In this document: positions 7,535 to 15,624 of the stretch, in pieces
Layout: the number at the start of each line of letters is the position of its first letter
Position numbering within the stretch: position 1 is the first letter of the stretch
Assembly (NCBI RefSeq): GCF_001809535.1
Contig: NZ_KV797919.1
Coordinates: 1 to 40,024, forward strand
DNA from: Aerococcus sp. HMSC062A02
Lineage (GTDB): Bacteria; Bacillota; Bacilli; Lactobacillales; Aerococcaceae
Reading direction: 5' to 3'
DNA: 40,024 bases
Program-made: the position numbers and the translations under genes
The notes under the pieces: model-generated
What the model was told of the DNA's origin: nothing
Seen by the model: only the letters and a program-made list of their open reading frames with translations
Database searches by the model: none

Positions 7535-7860
7535 GGTAAATCCCTCCTAATCATATATAAACGAAAACGTCTAAAATTCATCAAACAAAAGACAATGTGA
7601 TAAAATCTCCCTAAACCAAATGCAATAATTGTTCAAAAATTAAGAAATTGATACATACCAGTTACATATGGAAGAAAAACTAACGTCCAACAAATTCCCG
7701 AAATCACGCTTAACATCCAATTAAAAGTGTTACAAAAACTAACATTCACCCATAAATTATAAGTATAGCCAATCATAAAATAAAGATTAGAAATTGACGG
7801 CAATCATATTTCCGTTTATTCTTGAGAAAATGAAAACTTTCTAAAGAGGAGGAGATTTTG
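7535..7860. other. AT-rich divergent intergenic region
   Basis: This holds the 5' ends of two divergent genes. On the plus side TTGACG (7794-7799), 17 bp and TATTCT (7817-7822) look like the symporter promoter. AT-rich sequence with the motif AACATTCACC and GTGTTACAAAAACTAACA precedes it. No convincing gene, tRNA or riboswitch is seen. Confidence 0.5.
7794..7822 (+). promoter_or_regulatory. Putative promoter of the symporter gene
   Basis: TTGACG, 17-bp spacer, TATTCT, about 38 nt before the ATG. Confidence 0.5.
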
Positions 7861-9279
7861 ATGTCAGAAATGATTACAGGTTTCTTGAGTCCAATCAGCG
7901 ATTTCTTATACTATCCAGTCCTGATTGTCTTACTATTAGGCGTGGGCCTTTATTTCACATGCCGAACCAAATTCGTTCAATTGAGTAACTTTAAGGAAGC
8001 TATCCAGGTGGTTTTAGAAGCACCGGAGGAAGAGGGCTCGGTGTCCTCCTTCCAGGCGCTGATGATTTCAACTGCCTCACGGGTGGGGACCGGAAATATT
8101 GTCGGCGTAGCAACAGCCATCTGCTTAGGGGGCTACGGTGCGGTCTTCTGGATGTGGGTTGTCGCACTGATTGGGGGCGCTTCTGCCTTCATCGAATCCA
8201 CCTTGGCTCAGATCTACAAGCGGCGTGATGCGTCGACGGGCGAGAGCTATGGGGGACCGTCCTACTATATCGAATCGGCCCTCCACAGTCGGAGCTTGGG
8301 GATTATCTTCTCCATCTTCTTGATCCTGACCTATGCGGTGGGCTTCAACATGCTGGCCGCCTTCAACCTTCGTGACTCCTTCCAGGTCTATGACTTCTAT
8401 AGCCCACAGTGGACACCTATCCTAGTGGGGGCAGGCCTCGCCCTGGTCACAGCCTACTGTATCTTAGGTGGGGGCAAGCGGATCATCCAGTTCACCAGCT
8501 TCCTCGTTCCCTTCATGGGGATGATCTACGTGGCGGTGGCCGTCCTCATGATTATTATGAACCTCAACTACATGCCCACCGTCTTCAAGCTCATCTTCCA
8601 AGATGCCTTCAACTTCAAGGCCATCTTCTCTGGGATTGCGGGCTCAAGTATGATGTATGGGATCAAGCGGGGCCTCTTCTCCAACGAAGCCGGGATCGGG
8701 TCAGCACCTAACGCCGCTGCTGCCGCCCACGTCTCTCACCCCGTCAAGCAAGGCATGGTTCAAATGATGTCTGTCTTCATCGACACCCTAGTGATCTGCT
8801 CGGCAACTGCCTTCATGTGCCTGAGCTCTGGTGTCCAACCAACGGCAGAATTGTCCGGTGCCCCTTATGTCCAAGCCGCCCTGTCTACCTTCCTGGGCGA
8901 CTATGGCAACTTCTTCATTACCCTCTCCCTCATGCTCTTTGGCTTCACCACCCTGATCGGTAACCTCTACTACGTGGATAACAACCTGGCCTACATCTTC
9001 GGCAAAATGCCCCGGGCCTCCTTCATGGTTGCCTTCCGCCTCATTGCTGCCGGGATCATCTTCCTCGGCGCCATCCAAGAAGCCGACCTGGTCTGGTTAA
9101 TGGCTGATGTCATGATGGCACTCATGGCCTTGATCAACCTGCCTTCCATCCTAATCCTTGGCAAAACAGCTCTAGCCGCACTCGCTGACTACAACAAACA
9201 GCGCAAAGCGGGCCAAAAACCCGTCTTCTACGCCCGGGATATCGGCCTAGACGACAGCCAATTGGACTATTGGAAATAA
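7861..9279 (+). CDS. Alanine or glycine:cation symporter (AGCS/AlsT family)
   Basis: Membrane protein of 472 aa with about ten or eleven hydrophobic segments, of the AGCS family that imports alanine or glycine with sodium. Recognisable family blocks are TASRVGTGNIVGVATAICLGGYGAVFWMW (about 70-100), SYGGPSYYIE, and KRGLFSNEAGIGSAPNAAAAAHVSHPVKQG around residue 270-300. ATG 7861 is chosen because AGAGGAGGAG lies about 6 nt upstream; a TTG directly before it would be too close. It is transcribed alone, with a terminator after it. The substrate cannot be told from sequence alone. Confidence 0.92.
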   Translation: MSEMITGFLSPISDFLYYPVLIVLLLGVGLYFTCRTKFVQLSNFKEAIQVVLEAPEEEGSVSSFQALMISTASRVGTGNIVGVATAICLGGYGAVFWMWVVALIGGASAFIESTLAQIYKRRDASTGESYGGPSYYIESALHSRSLGIIFSIFLILTYAVGFNMLAAFNLRDSFQVYDFYSPQWTPILVGAGLALVTAYCILGGGKRIIQFTSFLVPFMGMIYVAVAVLMIIMNLNYMPTVFKLIFQDAFNFKAIFSGIAGSSMMYGIKRGLFSNEAGIGSAPNAAAAAHVSHPVKQGMVQMMSVFIDTLVICSATAFMCLSSGVQPTAELSGAPYVQAALSTFLGDYGNFFITLSLMLFGFTTLIGNLYYVDNNLAYIFGKMPRASFMVAFRLIAAGIIFLGAIQEADLVWLMADVMMALMALINLPSILILGKTALAALADYNKQRKAGQKPVFYARDIGLDDSQLDYWK

Positions 9280-9359
9280 ACCACTTAGCCCAATAAGAAT
9301 ACATACGCTGTCCATTCTGCGAGAGCATCTGCTTCGTTTTGAATGGACGTGTTCAACGT

Positions 9360-9404
9360 CCCCTTAGAGTAACCACTAAAAGCTGCTCTAAGGGGATTTT
9401 ATTT
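9360..9404 (+). terminator. Terminator after the symporter gene
   Basis: Ten-bp stem CCCCTTAGAG/CTCTAAGGGG (9360-9369, 9386-9395), then ATTTTATTTCT. A second dyad GTCCATTC/GAATGGAC (9310-9317, 9341-9348) lies just before it. Confidence 0.8.
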
Positions 9405-9689
9405 CTACTAATAAAGGATAGTCCTTCAATTAGCCATCCTATCTTGGAATCAAAAGATTAGGATTCAAACCACCACAGAGGATTTTGAGTATCGAGTCGT
9501 TCGCGACAGATCATTGATGAGAAGAATGGACGGGTTGACCAATCATAAGACCTGGCTAACAAACAATGATGCGCTCCATTCACCCGCGCCATGCCAGGCA
9601 ACTCGAAGGTCAAAGCCAAGGCGGGTAAAAATACTGTATATTGTCATCGATTTGTAATATAAAAACTATGAAAAAAGCGTGAAATATCC

Positions 9690-9695
9690 TATAAT
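9690..9695 (+). promoter_or_regulatory. Putative -10 box of the EPS operon
   Basis: TATAAT without a clear -35 element; it leaves a leader of about 115 nt before cpsC. Confidence 0.4.
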
Positions 9696-9781
9696 TTCCT
9701 TTAAGATTATAGATAGTGTAAAAAGAGTGTCGGCTAAAGAAGACCCCATTTTTTAGACGAGCTTTTTTTGTGAATAGAAGC

Positions 9782-9802
9782 CGGTACTCGTTCGGAGTAC
9801 CG
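9782..9802 (+). promoter_or_regulatory. Hairpin just before the first EPS gene
   Basis: Perfect 8-bp stem CGGTACTC/GAGTACCG with loop GTTCG ends 3 nt before the GAGGAGG ribosome binding site. There is no T-tail, so it is more likely an RNA-stability or protein-binding element than a terminator. Confidence 0.5.
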
Positions 9803-9815
9803 ATGAGGAGGCAAT

Positions 9816-10583
9816 ATGGAAACGACTGAAGAAATTTCGCTCGTAGAACTCTTTCACATTCTACGGCAGGGCTTAGGACGGATTATCGTCACTACCGTGG
9901 CTGGCTTGGCTGTTGCGGCCGTGCTGACCTTTGTCGTGATGACCCCTAAGTACCAATCAACGACTGACTTGGTGGTTAATGACACCAATTCCAACAGTGA
10001 GCAGGTGGACCAATCCACCCTCCAGGCGAACCTGACGCTCTTGAATACCTATCAGAGTATCATCAAGAAGCCCGTGGTCCTGGAGAAGGTGATTGAAGAG
10101 ACGGGAGTGGATTTGAGCGTCCAGGAATTGAACGACATGATCAGTGTCCAAAACGACAACAACTCCCTGGTCTTCTCGGTAACGGTTCAATCCACCTCAC
10201 CAAAAGTGTCTGCGACTTTAGCGAATGCGATTGCTAAGCACTTCTCTGAAGAAGTCAAACGGATTATGAACGTCAACAACGTATCCATCCTGACCGTGGC
10301 AGAACCCGCCCAAGGACCGGTCTCACCCAAACCTATCCTGAATCTCTTGATTGGGGCCATTATCGGGGGCGCCATTGGAGTTATCTGGCAACTCATCCGC
10401 TATGCGACGGACCGGACCGTCAAGGATGAAGCCTTCTTCGACGAGATTGGCCTGCCCGTACTCGGCATGATTCCAGAACTCTCAGACAAAGAATTGACCG
10501 AATCCCGACTCAAGTCCCTCTCTAGCCAAAAAACATCCGAAGCGCGTCGGAGCTTCCGTCGCCGGAAAGGGGGCCAAGACTAA
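9816..10583 (+). CDS. cpsC: Chain-length determinant / tyrosine-kinase activator (CpsC/Wzz family)
   Basis: Membrane protein of 255 aa with the classic arrangement: short cytoplasmic N-terminus, membrane segment at about 22-42, an external domain, the Pro-rich GPVSPKP motif (about 166-172) and a second membrane segment at about 173-195. A basic C-terminal tail follows. In Gram-positive capsule systems this protein activates the separate kinase (CpsD) and controls polymer length. The kinase gene follows with a 1-nt overlap (TAATG). GAGGAGG precedes the ATG. The tyrosine phosphatase CpsB usually found in such loci is absent from this window. Confidence 0.9.
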   Translation: METTEEISLVELFHILRQGLGRIIVTTVAGLAVAAVLTFVVMTPKYQSTTDLVVNDTNSNSEQVDQSTLQANLTLLNTYQSIIKKPVVLEKVIEETGVDLSVQELNDMISVQNDNNSLVFSVTVQSTSPKVSATLANAIAKHFSEEVKRIMNVNNVSILTVAEPAQGPVSPKPILNLLIGAIIGGAIGVIWQLIRYATDRTVKDEAFFDEIGLPVLGMIPELSDKELTESRLKSLSSQKTSEARRSFRRRKGGQD

Positions 10584-11314
10584 TGTTTAACCGCAAAGAT
10601 AAAAAAATCGAACAACTCAATCGCAACCAACGCCTGGGGGCTTCGATGATTACGGCAGTCAAGCCCAACCATCCCATCTCAGAAGCCTTCCGGACCGTGC
10701 GGACCAATATTGAATTCTCCATGGTGGACGGGACCCTCAACTCACTCATGTTGACTTCAACCGGTCCCTTCGAAGGGAAATCCACAGTAGCAGCCAATCT
10801 GGCCTCCGTCATGGCCGACACCGGCAAGCGAGTCCTCTTGGTCGATGCCGACATGCGCAAACCCACTGTCCGCAACACCTTCAACCTGAAGACTAATTAC
10901 GGACTGACCAATCTACTGACCCAGGGCGAAGCTCAGACCATGGATATGATCCGCTATGTGCCGGAAGCCAATGTCTATGTCCTGGCAGCAGGACCTAAAC
11001 CGCCTAATCCATCTGAGCTGCTTCAATCTCATAAGATGAACGACCTAATGAAGACTCTAGAGACCATGTTCGACCTGGTCATCTACGATGCACCGCCCCT
11101 ACTCTCAGTGGCAGATTCCCAGATCCTTTCGCGTAAGGTCGACGGCGTCGTCTTCGTGGCTCGGGAAGGGATCGCTGAACGGCCCAATATCATCAAGGCC
11201 AAGGACCTGCTCGATGCAGCCGAAGCCAATATCCTGGGCGTGGTCTTCAATGGTGTCTCTAAGGAACATTCAGGCTATGGCTACGGTTATGGTTACGGCC
11301 ATGAGGAAGACTAA
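10583..11314 (+). CDS. cpsD: Tyrosine-protein kinase of EPS synthesis (CpsD/BY-kinase)
   Basis: Cytoplasmic BY-kinase of 243 aa. It has Walker A GPFEGKST (61-68), Walker A' VLLVDADMRKP (84-94), Walker B LVIYDAPPLL (165-174) and a C-terminal tyrosine cluster GYGYGYGYGHEED (Tyr232, 234, 236, 238) that would be autophosphorylated. The cycle of phosphorylation is known to control capsule or EPS assembly together with CpsC. Its start overlaps the stop of cpsC by one base, so the two are translationally coupled. Confidence 0.94.
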   Translation: MFNRKDKKIEQLNRNQRLGASMITAVKPNHPISEAFRTVRTNIEFSMVDGTLNSLMLTSTGPFEGKSTVAANLASVMADTGKRVLLVDADMRKPTVRNTFNLKTNYGLTNLLTQGEAQTMDMIRYVPEANVYVLAAGPKPPNPSELLQSHKMNDLMKTLETMFDLVIYDAPPLLSVADSQILSRKVDGVVFVAREGIAERPNIIKAKDLLDAAEANILGVVFNGVSKEHSGYGYGYGYGHEED

Positions 11315-11373
11315 GCCGTCTCTAGCTCACTAATTCTTCCTGGTATCGAACATAATAGAATAGGAAGTGAAAG

Positions 11374-13173
11374 ATGTCTCGTAAAGCAAAAAAACTCATC
11401 CTTATGCTCAACGACTTGGTCTGTGTGGGTGTAGGGGCCCTCTTAACGATTTATTTCATTAAGTATTATGTGGCGACAGATTTTGGCCACTATTCCTTAG
11501 TTACTGCCATCTACTATCTGATCTATGTTCTCGCTGGGCTCTACTTTCATAACTTCTCTGCCCTCGTGCGCTTCTTCGGTCTGCGAGATGCCCAGGAGAT
11601 TGTCATCTCTAACCTGATAGCTGGGGCAGGTGCCTTCATTGTGGGAACCATTCTATTTACCGTGATGAGTCACCGGTATTTCTTCTTGCTCTTGCTCTTC
11701 GCTACCGTCGGCATGCTCTTGACCCGAGTGGCTTGGCGGATTTATATCGACCGTAAGAATGGGGTCAAGATGGCCGAGAATGAAGCGACGCGACTCCTAA
11801 TTGTTGGAGCAGGGCAAGCGGGCAATCTCTTCATCGAGAACTTCTCCAAGCACCCAGAGAAGTACGCTATCATTGGAGCGGTCGATAATGACCCAGAGAA
11901 GCAGAATATCTATATCAAGGGCGTGCCTATCCTAGGAAGGATTGAGGATATCCCACAGATCGTTGATAAGAAGCGGATCGATATGATTACCATTACAGCC
12001 CCTTCCATGCCTGCAGATCGGGTGGAAGAAGTGGTGCGTATGGGGAATGATCTCGGGATTACGGTTAACCAGATGCCCGAAGTAGAAAGAGTCCTGGCTG
12101 GTGAATACAAGATGGCCATGAAGGAAATCGAAATCTCTGACTTATTAGGCCGAAAAGAAATTGAGCTAGACGATGAACCGGTCATCGATTCCATCTCCAA
12201 CCAAGTTATCCTAGTGACGGGAGCGGGAGGTTCTATCGGCTCCGAAATCTGCCGACAAATTGTCCGTTTCGGTCCCTCTCAATTGGTCTTACTAGGTCAC
12301 GGGGAGAATTCCATTTATTTGATTAACCAGGAACTGCGGAGTTTAGAACTCGCTAATACAAAGATTACGCCTGTCATTGCTGACATCCAGGATAAGGAAC
12401 ACTTAGACTTCCTCATGCAACGCTACCAGCCAGATATCGTCTACCATGCGGCGGCCCACAAGCATGTCCCCCTCATGGAATGGAACCCGACCGAAGCGGT
12501 TAAGAACAACATCTACGGGACCTACAATGTGGCTAAGGCGGCGGAAAAGGCGGGCGTCAAGAAGTTCGTGATGATCTCCACCGACAAAGCGAATAACCCC
12601 CCCAATGTCATGGGGGCTACCAAGCGTATAGCGGAAATGATTGTCACTGGCCTCAACAAGGGCAGCCAGACCACCTTCTCTGCTGTCCGCTTCGGCAATG
12701 TCTTGGGCAGTCGGGGATCCGTCATCCCGCTCTTCAAGAAGCAAATCGCAGCGGGAGGCCCTGTCACTGTGACCCATCCTGATATGCGCCGTTACTTCAT
12801 GACGATCCCTGAAGCCAGTCGCTTGGTTATTCAAGCAGGTGCTCTGGCAGAAGGGGGCGAGCTCTTCATCCTCAATATGGGGGAAGAAGTCTATATCAAG
12901 GATTTGGCGAAGAAGATGATCGCCCTATCCGGCCACTCGGAAGATGAGATTGAAATCAAATATACCGGTATGCGTCCTGGAGAGAAACTCTACGAAGAAC
13001 TCCTCCTCAATGACGAAACCACCGACCGGCAAATCGATGACAACATCTTCGTCGGCCGCGTCCATAACAAGAGCCTCGAAGAAATTAAACGCTTCGTTGA
13101 TAGCCTGGACCTTGTCACAGATCAGGATGATCTCAATGAGAAGTTGACCCGCTTTGTGCACCGGGATGTGTAA
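11374..13173 (+). CDS. UDP-GlcNAc 4,6-dehydratase, long membrane form (PglF/EpsC/CapD-like)
   Basis: Protein of 599 aa. Four membrane segments lie in the first 120 residues, followed by a first nucleotide-binding fold (LLIVGAGQAGN, 141-151) and a second short-chain-dehydrogenase fold (TGAGGSIG, 282-289). The catalytic region DKANNPPNVMGATKR (404-418) has Met413 where normal SDR enzymes have Tyr and keeps Lys417, as in the WbpM/PglF group. It would make the UDP-4-keto-6-deoxy sugar that opens di-N-acetylbacillosamine synthesis. The aminotransferase, phosphoglycosyl transferase and acetyltransferase genes downstream complete that pathway. AGGAAGTG precedes the ATG. Confidence 0.93.
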   Translation: MSRKAKKLILMLNDLVCVGVGALLTIYFIKYYVATDFGHYSLVTAIYYLIYVLAGLYFHNFSALVRFFGLRDAQEIVISNLIAGAGAFIVGTILFTVMSHRYFFLLLLFATVGMLLTRVAWRIYIDRKNGVKMAENEATRLLIVGAGQAGNLFIENFSKHPEKYAIIGAVDNDPEKQNIYIKGVPILGRIEDIPQIVDKKRIDMITITAPSMPADRVEEVVRMGNDLGITVNQMPEVERVLAGEYKMAMKEIEISDLLGRKEIELDDEPVIDSISNQVILVTGAGGSIGSEICRQIVRFGPSQLVLLGHGENSIYLINQELRSLELANTKITPVIADIQDKEHLDFLMQRYQPDIVYHAAAHKHVPLMEWNPTEAVKNNIYGTYNVAKAAEKAGVKKFVMISTDKANNPPNVMGATKRIAEMIVTGLNKGSQTTFSAVRFGNVLGSRGSVIPLFKKQIAAGGPVTVTHPDMRRYFMTIPEASRLVIQAGALAEGGELFILNMGEEVYIKDLAKKMIALSGHSEDEIEIKYTGMRPGEKLYEELLLNDETTDRQIDDNIFVGRVHNKSLEEIKRFVDSLDLVTDQDDLNEKLTRFVHRDV

Positions 13174-13179
13174 TTGAAT

Positions 13180-13240
13180 AAAGAAGAACTCATTTCTTCT
13201 TTTAGCATTTAAGTGAGTTCAAATTGAACTCACTTTTTTA
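13180..13240 (+). terminator. Intra-operon terminator with a competing fold (attenuator candidate)
   Basis: A strong terminator, AAGTGAGTTC/GAACTCACTT (13211-13220, 13226-13235) with a T6 tail, stands between the dehydratase and aminotransferase genes. Just upstream, GAACTCA (13186-13192) repeats the right arm and can pair with TGAGTTC (13214-13220). That would be an antiterminator fold. A further stem AAAGAAGA/TCTTCTTT overlaps it. Confidence 0.7.
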
Positions 13241-13258
13241 GTAAGGAGTAGGTAAAAA

Positions 13259-14371
13259 ATGGAAAGAATCTATTTAGCATCGCCACATATGAGTGATGAA
13301 GGTTATGAACAAGCTTTTATTAAAGAAGCCTTTGATACTAATTGGATTGCACCATTAGGTGAAAATGTCAATCAATTTGAAGTTGAATTAGCTGATAAGG
13401 TAGGAATTGAACACGCTGCGGCATTAGTTTCAGGGACCTCCGCTATACATTTAGCTCTTAAACATGTCGGTATTCAACCAGGAGATATTGTATTTTGTCA
13501 AAGTTTAACATTTTCAGCTTCTGCGAATCCAATTGTTTATGAAGGAGGACAACCAGTTTTCATAGATTCCGAACCAGGTACCTGGAATATGGACCCTAAG
13601 CGCTTAGAAGAAGCTTTTACTAAGTATAAACCTAAGGCAGTAATTGCTGTCCATCTTTATGGTTTAGCCGCTAAAATTGATGAGATTAAAGAAATTTGCT
13701 CCAAGCATGGTGTGCCATTAATAGAAGATGCTGCTGAGAGTCTTGGTACAATTTATAAGGGCCAATACACTGGGACTTTTGGCGATTATGGTATTTACTC
13801 TTTCAATGGTAATAAAATCATTACAACGTCTGGTGGCGGCATGTTAGTAGCTCACGATCCAGCAATCACTGAGAAGGCTCGCTTCTGGGCCACCCAAGCC
13901 CGCGAGAATGAACGCCACTATGAACATAAAGAAATTGGCTACAATTATCGGATGAGTAATATTGTAGCTGGGATTGGTCGTGGCCAACTAAAGGTTCTTG
14001 ACGAACGTATTGAACAAAAACGCCATATCTTCCAAAGCTACCAAGAAGCCTTTGAAGATATTGATGGCATTCAATTCATTACGGAATTCGACGATGAACG
14101 CTCCAACTATTGGTTATCTGCTATGTTGATTGCTAAAGACTCTAAGGTTAGTCCAACAATGGTGATGGATACCTTAGCAGAAGATAACATTGAATCACGT
14201 CCTATTTGGAAGCCGATGCATATGCAACCTGTATTTAGTGACTGTGATGTGATTGGTGGCGAAGTCGCTGAAGATTTATTTAATCGCGGTCTCTGCCTGC
14301 CAAGTGATACCAAGATGACCGATGAAGATATTGAACGTGTGATTCGGATCATCAAATCATTATGGAGCTGA
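13259..14371 (+). CDS. DegT/DnrJ/EryC1/StrS sugar aminotransferase (PglE/EpsN-like)
   Basis: PLP-dependent aminotransferase of 370 aa. Asp157 (LIEDAAES) would bind the pyridine ring. Lys186 in SFNGNKIITTSGGG would form the internal aldimine. It should convert UDP-4-keto-6-deoxy-GlcNAc to the 4-amino sugar, between the dehydratase upstream and the acetyltransferase downstream. AAGGAG lies upstream of the ATG. It follows an intra-operon terminator, so its expression may be set separately from cpsCD. Confidence 0.93.
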   Translation: MERIYLASPHMSDEGYEQAFIKEAFDTNWIAPLGENVNQFEVELADKVGIEHAAALVSGTSAIHLALKHVGIQPGDIVFCQSLTFSASANPIVYEGGQPVFIDSEPGTWNMDPKRLEEAFTKYKPKAVIAVHLYGLAAKIDEIKEICSKHGVPLIEDAAESLGTIYKGQYTGTFGDYGIYSFNGNKIITTSGGGMLVAHDPAITEKARFWATQARENERHYEHKEIGYNYRMSNIVAGIGRGQLKVLDERIEQKRHIFQSYQEAFEDIDGIQFITEFDDERSNYWLSAMLIAKDSKVSPTMVMDTLAEDNIESRPIWKPMHMQPVFSDCDVIGGEVAEDLFNRGLCLPSDTKMTDEDIERVIRIIKSLWS

Positions 14372-14377
14372 TCAGTC

Positions 14378-14998
14378 ATGTATAGAAATTTCCTTAAACG
14401 AGGGATTGATTTCTGCTTAGCCTTAATAGCTCTGATCCTTTTATCGCCAGTCATGCTAGTAACAGCCATTCTGGTGCGTAATAAGTTAGGGAGTCCTGTA
14501 CTATTCAAACAATTACGTCCTGGGAAGAATGAAAAGATCTTTGCCATGTATAAGTTTCGTTCCATGACAGATGCCCGTGATGAAGAGGGTAATTTATTAG
14601 CAGATTCTGAACGATTAACCGACTTTGGGAAAAAACTGCGTTCAACTTCATTAGACGAACTTCCGGAATTGTTTAATATCCTTAAAGGGGATATGAGTTT
14701 TGTCGGACCAAGGCCCTTACTCATTGATTACCTAAAGCTTTACGATGAAAAGCAAAAACAAAGACAACAAGTGCGACCAGGCTTAACAGGCCTCGCCCAA
14801 GTCAATGGGCGAAATGCAACGACCTGGGAAGAGCGCTTCAGCTATGATGTTTATTATGCCAATCATGTCTCTTTATGGTTAGACATTAAAATCCTAGTCA
14901 AAACAGTAAAGACCGTTCTGACTAGGGATGGAATCAATAATGAAAATGCAGCAACGATGGTGGCCTTTGAAGGGAATAAGCTAGATGAAGAAGAATAG
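14378..14998 (+). CDS. Undecaprenyl-phosphate phosphoglycosyl transferase (PglC/EpsL-like)
   Basis: Small monotopic phosphoglycosyl transferase of 206 aa that attaches the first sugar phosphate to undecaprenyl phosphate. The N-terminal hydrophobic helix (about 11-33) dips into the membrane. Family blocks are MYKFRSM (57-63), the catalytic Asp93-Glu94 pair in TSLDELPEL, and KGDMSFVGPRP (103-113), then RPGLTGLAQVNGR. It is of the short PglC size, not the long WbaP size. Given its neighbours the likely substrate is UDP-di-N-acetylbacillosamine. It begins 7 nt after the previous gene and overlaps the next by 14 nt. Confidence 0.93.
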   Translation: MYRNFLKRGIDFCLALIALILLSPVMLVTAILVRNKLGSPVLFKQLRPGKNEKIFAMYKFRSMTDARDEEGNLLADSERLTDFGKKLRSTSLDELPELFNILKGDMSFVGPRPLLIDYLKLYDEKQKQRQQVRPGLTGLAQVNGRNATTWEERFSYDVYYANHVSLWLDIKILVKTVKTVLTRDGINNENAATMVAFEGNKLDEEE

Positions 14999-15614
14999 TC
15001 TTTATATCATAGGAGCTGGTGGCCATGGCAAAGTCGTTGCTGACGCTGCCTTACTTATGGACCAGTGGCAATCGATTGCCTTCCTTGACGATCACAAAAT
15101 TGGTCAAGATATCCTAGGTCTTAAAGTGGTTGGAGGAAGTCAAGATTATCACGCTCTTGACCCAAACGATGCAGAATTTATAGTGGCAATTGGTGATAAT
15201 GCGACACGTGAGCAAATCCAAAATCAAATAAAAATTGATGGGTATCGTTTAGCTACAGTAATTCATCCGAGTGCGGTCATTGGACGAGAAGTCTCGATTG
15301 GTGAAGGAACGGTTATCTTTGCTCAAGTCGTGGTTAACCCATCAACGGCTATAGGTAAGGGCTGTATCCTAAATACAGCTTGTTCCGTAGATCATGATAA
15401 TCATATTGGTAATTTCGTCCATCTATCACCTGGTGTCAGATTGGCAGGAACAGTATCTGTGGGAGAGCGTACCTGGTTAGGTATTAATGCGACGGTTATT
15501 AATAATTGCAGCATTGCTAGTGATGCAGTAATTGGTGCAAGTACTGTTTGCATTGGTAACATTAAAGAATCCGGTACCTATGTAGGCAATCCCGCTAAAA
15601 AGATAAGTTATTAG
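14985..15614 (+). CDS. Sugar O/N-acetyltransferase, left-handed beta-helix (PglD/EpsM/NeuD-like)
   Basis: Enzyme of 209 aa. An N-terminal Rossmann-like part starts YIIGAGGHGKVV (7-18). A C-terminal left-handed beta-helix of hexapeptide repeats runs from about residue 92 (VIHPSAVIG, GEGTVIFA, and so on). His136 and His139 in SVDHDNHIG match the catalytic histidine region of PglD. It would acetylate the 4-amino group of the UDP-sugar with acetyl-CoA. It overlaps the phosphoglycosyl transferase gene by 14 nt. Confidence 0.9.
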   Translation: MKKNSLYIIGAGGHGKVVADAALLMDQWQSIAFLDDHKIGQDILGLKVVGGSQDYHALDPNDAEFIVAIGDNATREQIQNQIKIDGYRLATVIHPSAVIGREVSIGEGTVIFAQVVVNPSTAIGKGCILNTACSVDHDNHIGNFVHLSPGVRLAGTVSVGERTWLGINATVINNCSIASDAVIGASTVCIGNIKESGTYVGNPAKKISY

Positions 15615-15624
15615 GAGGAAGTTA

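Larger units (their letters stand above)
9405..9815. other. Intergenic region before the EPS operon, with structure
   Basis: No gene is seen. The stretch at about 9,490-9,620 is rich in short dyads: GTCG-TTCG-CGAC near 9,500, ATCATTG with CAATGAT, GAATGGA with TCCATTC, and CCTGGC with GCCAGG. It may be a worn repeat element, as its end (GCCATG-CA then GGTCAAAG) faintly resembles the right end of the element at 2,819. A TATAAT stands at 9690-9695. An AT-rich leader of about 115 nt with a T7 run near 9,770 follows it. Confidence 0.4.

Noticed and set aside
12403-12834. Antisense ORFs within the dehydratase and other EPS genes
   Set aside because: They are shadows of GC-richer genes, with low-complexity or implausible products.
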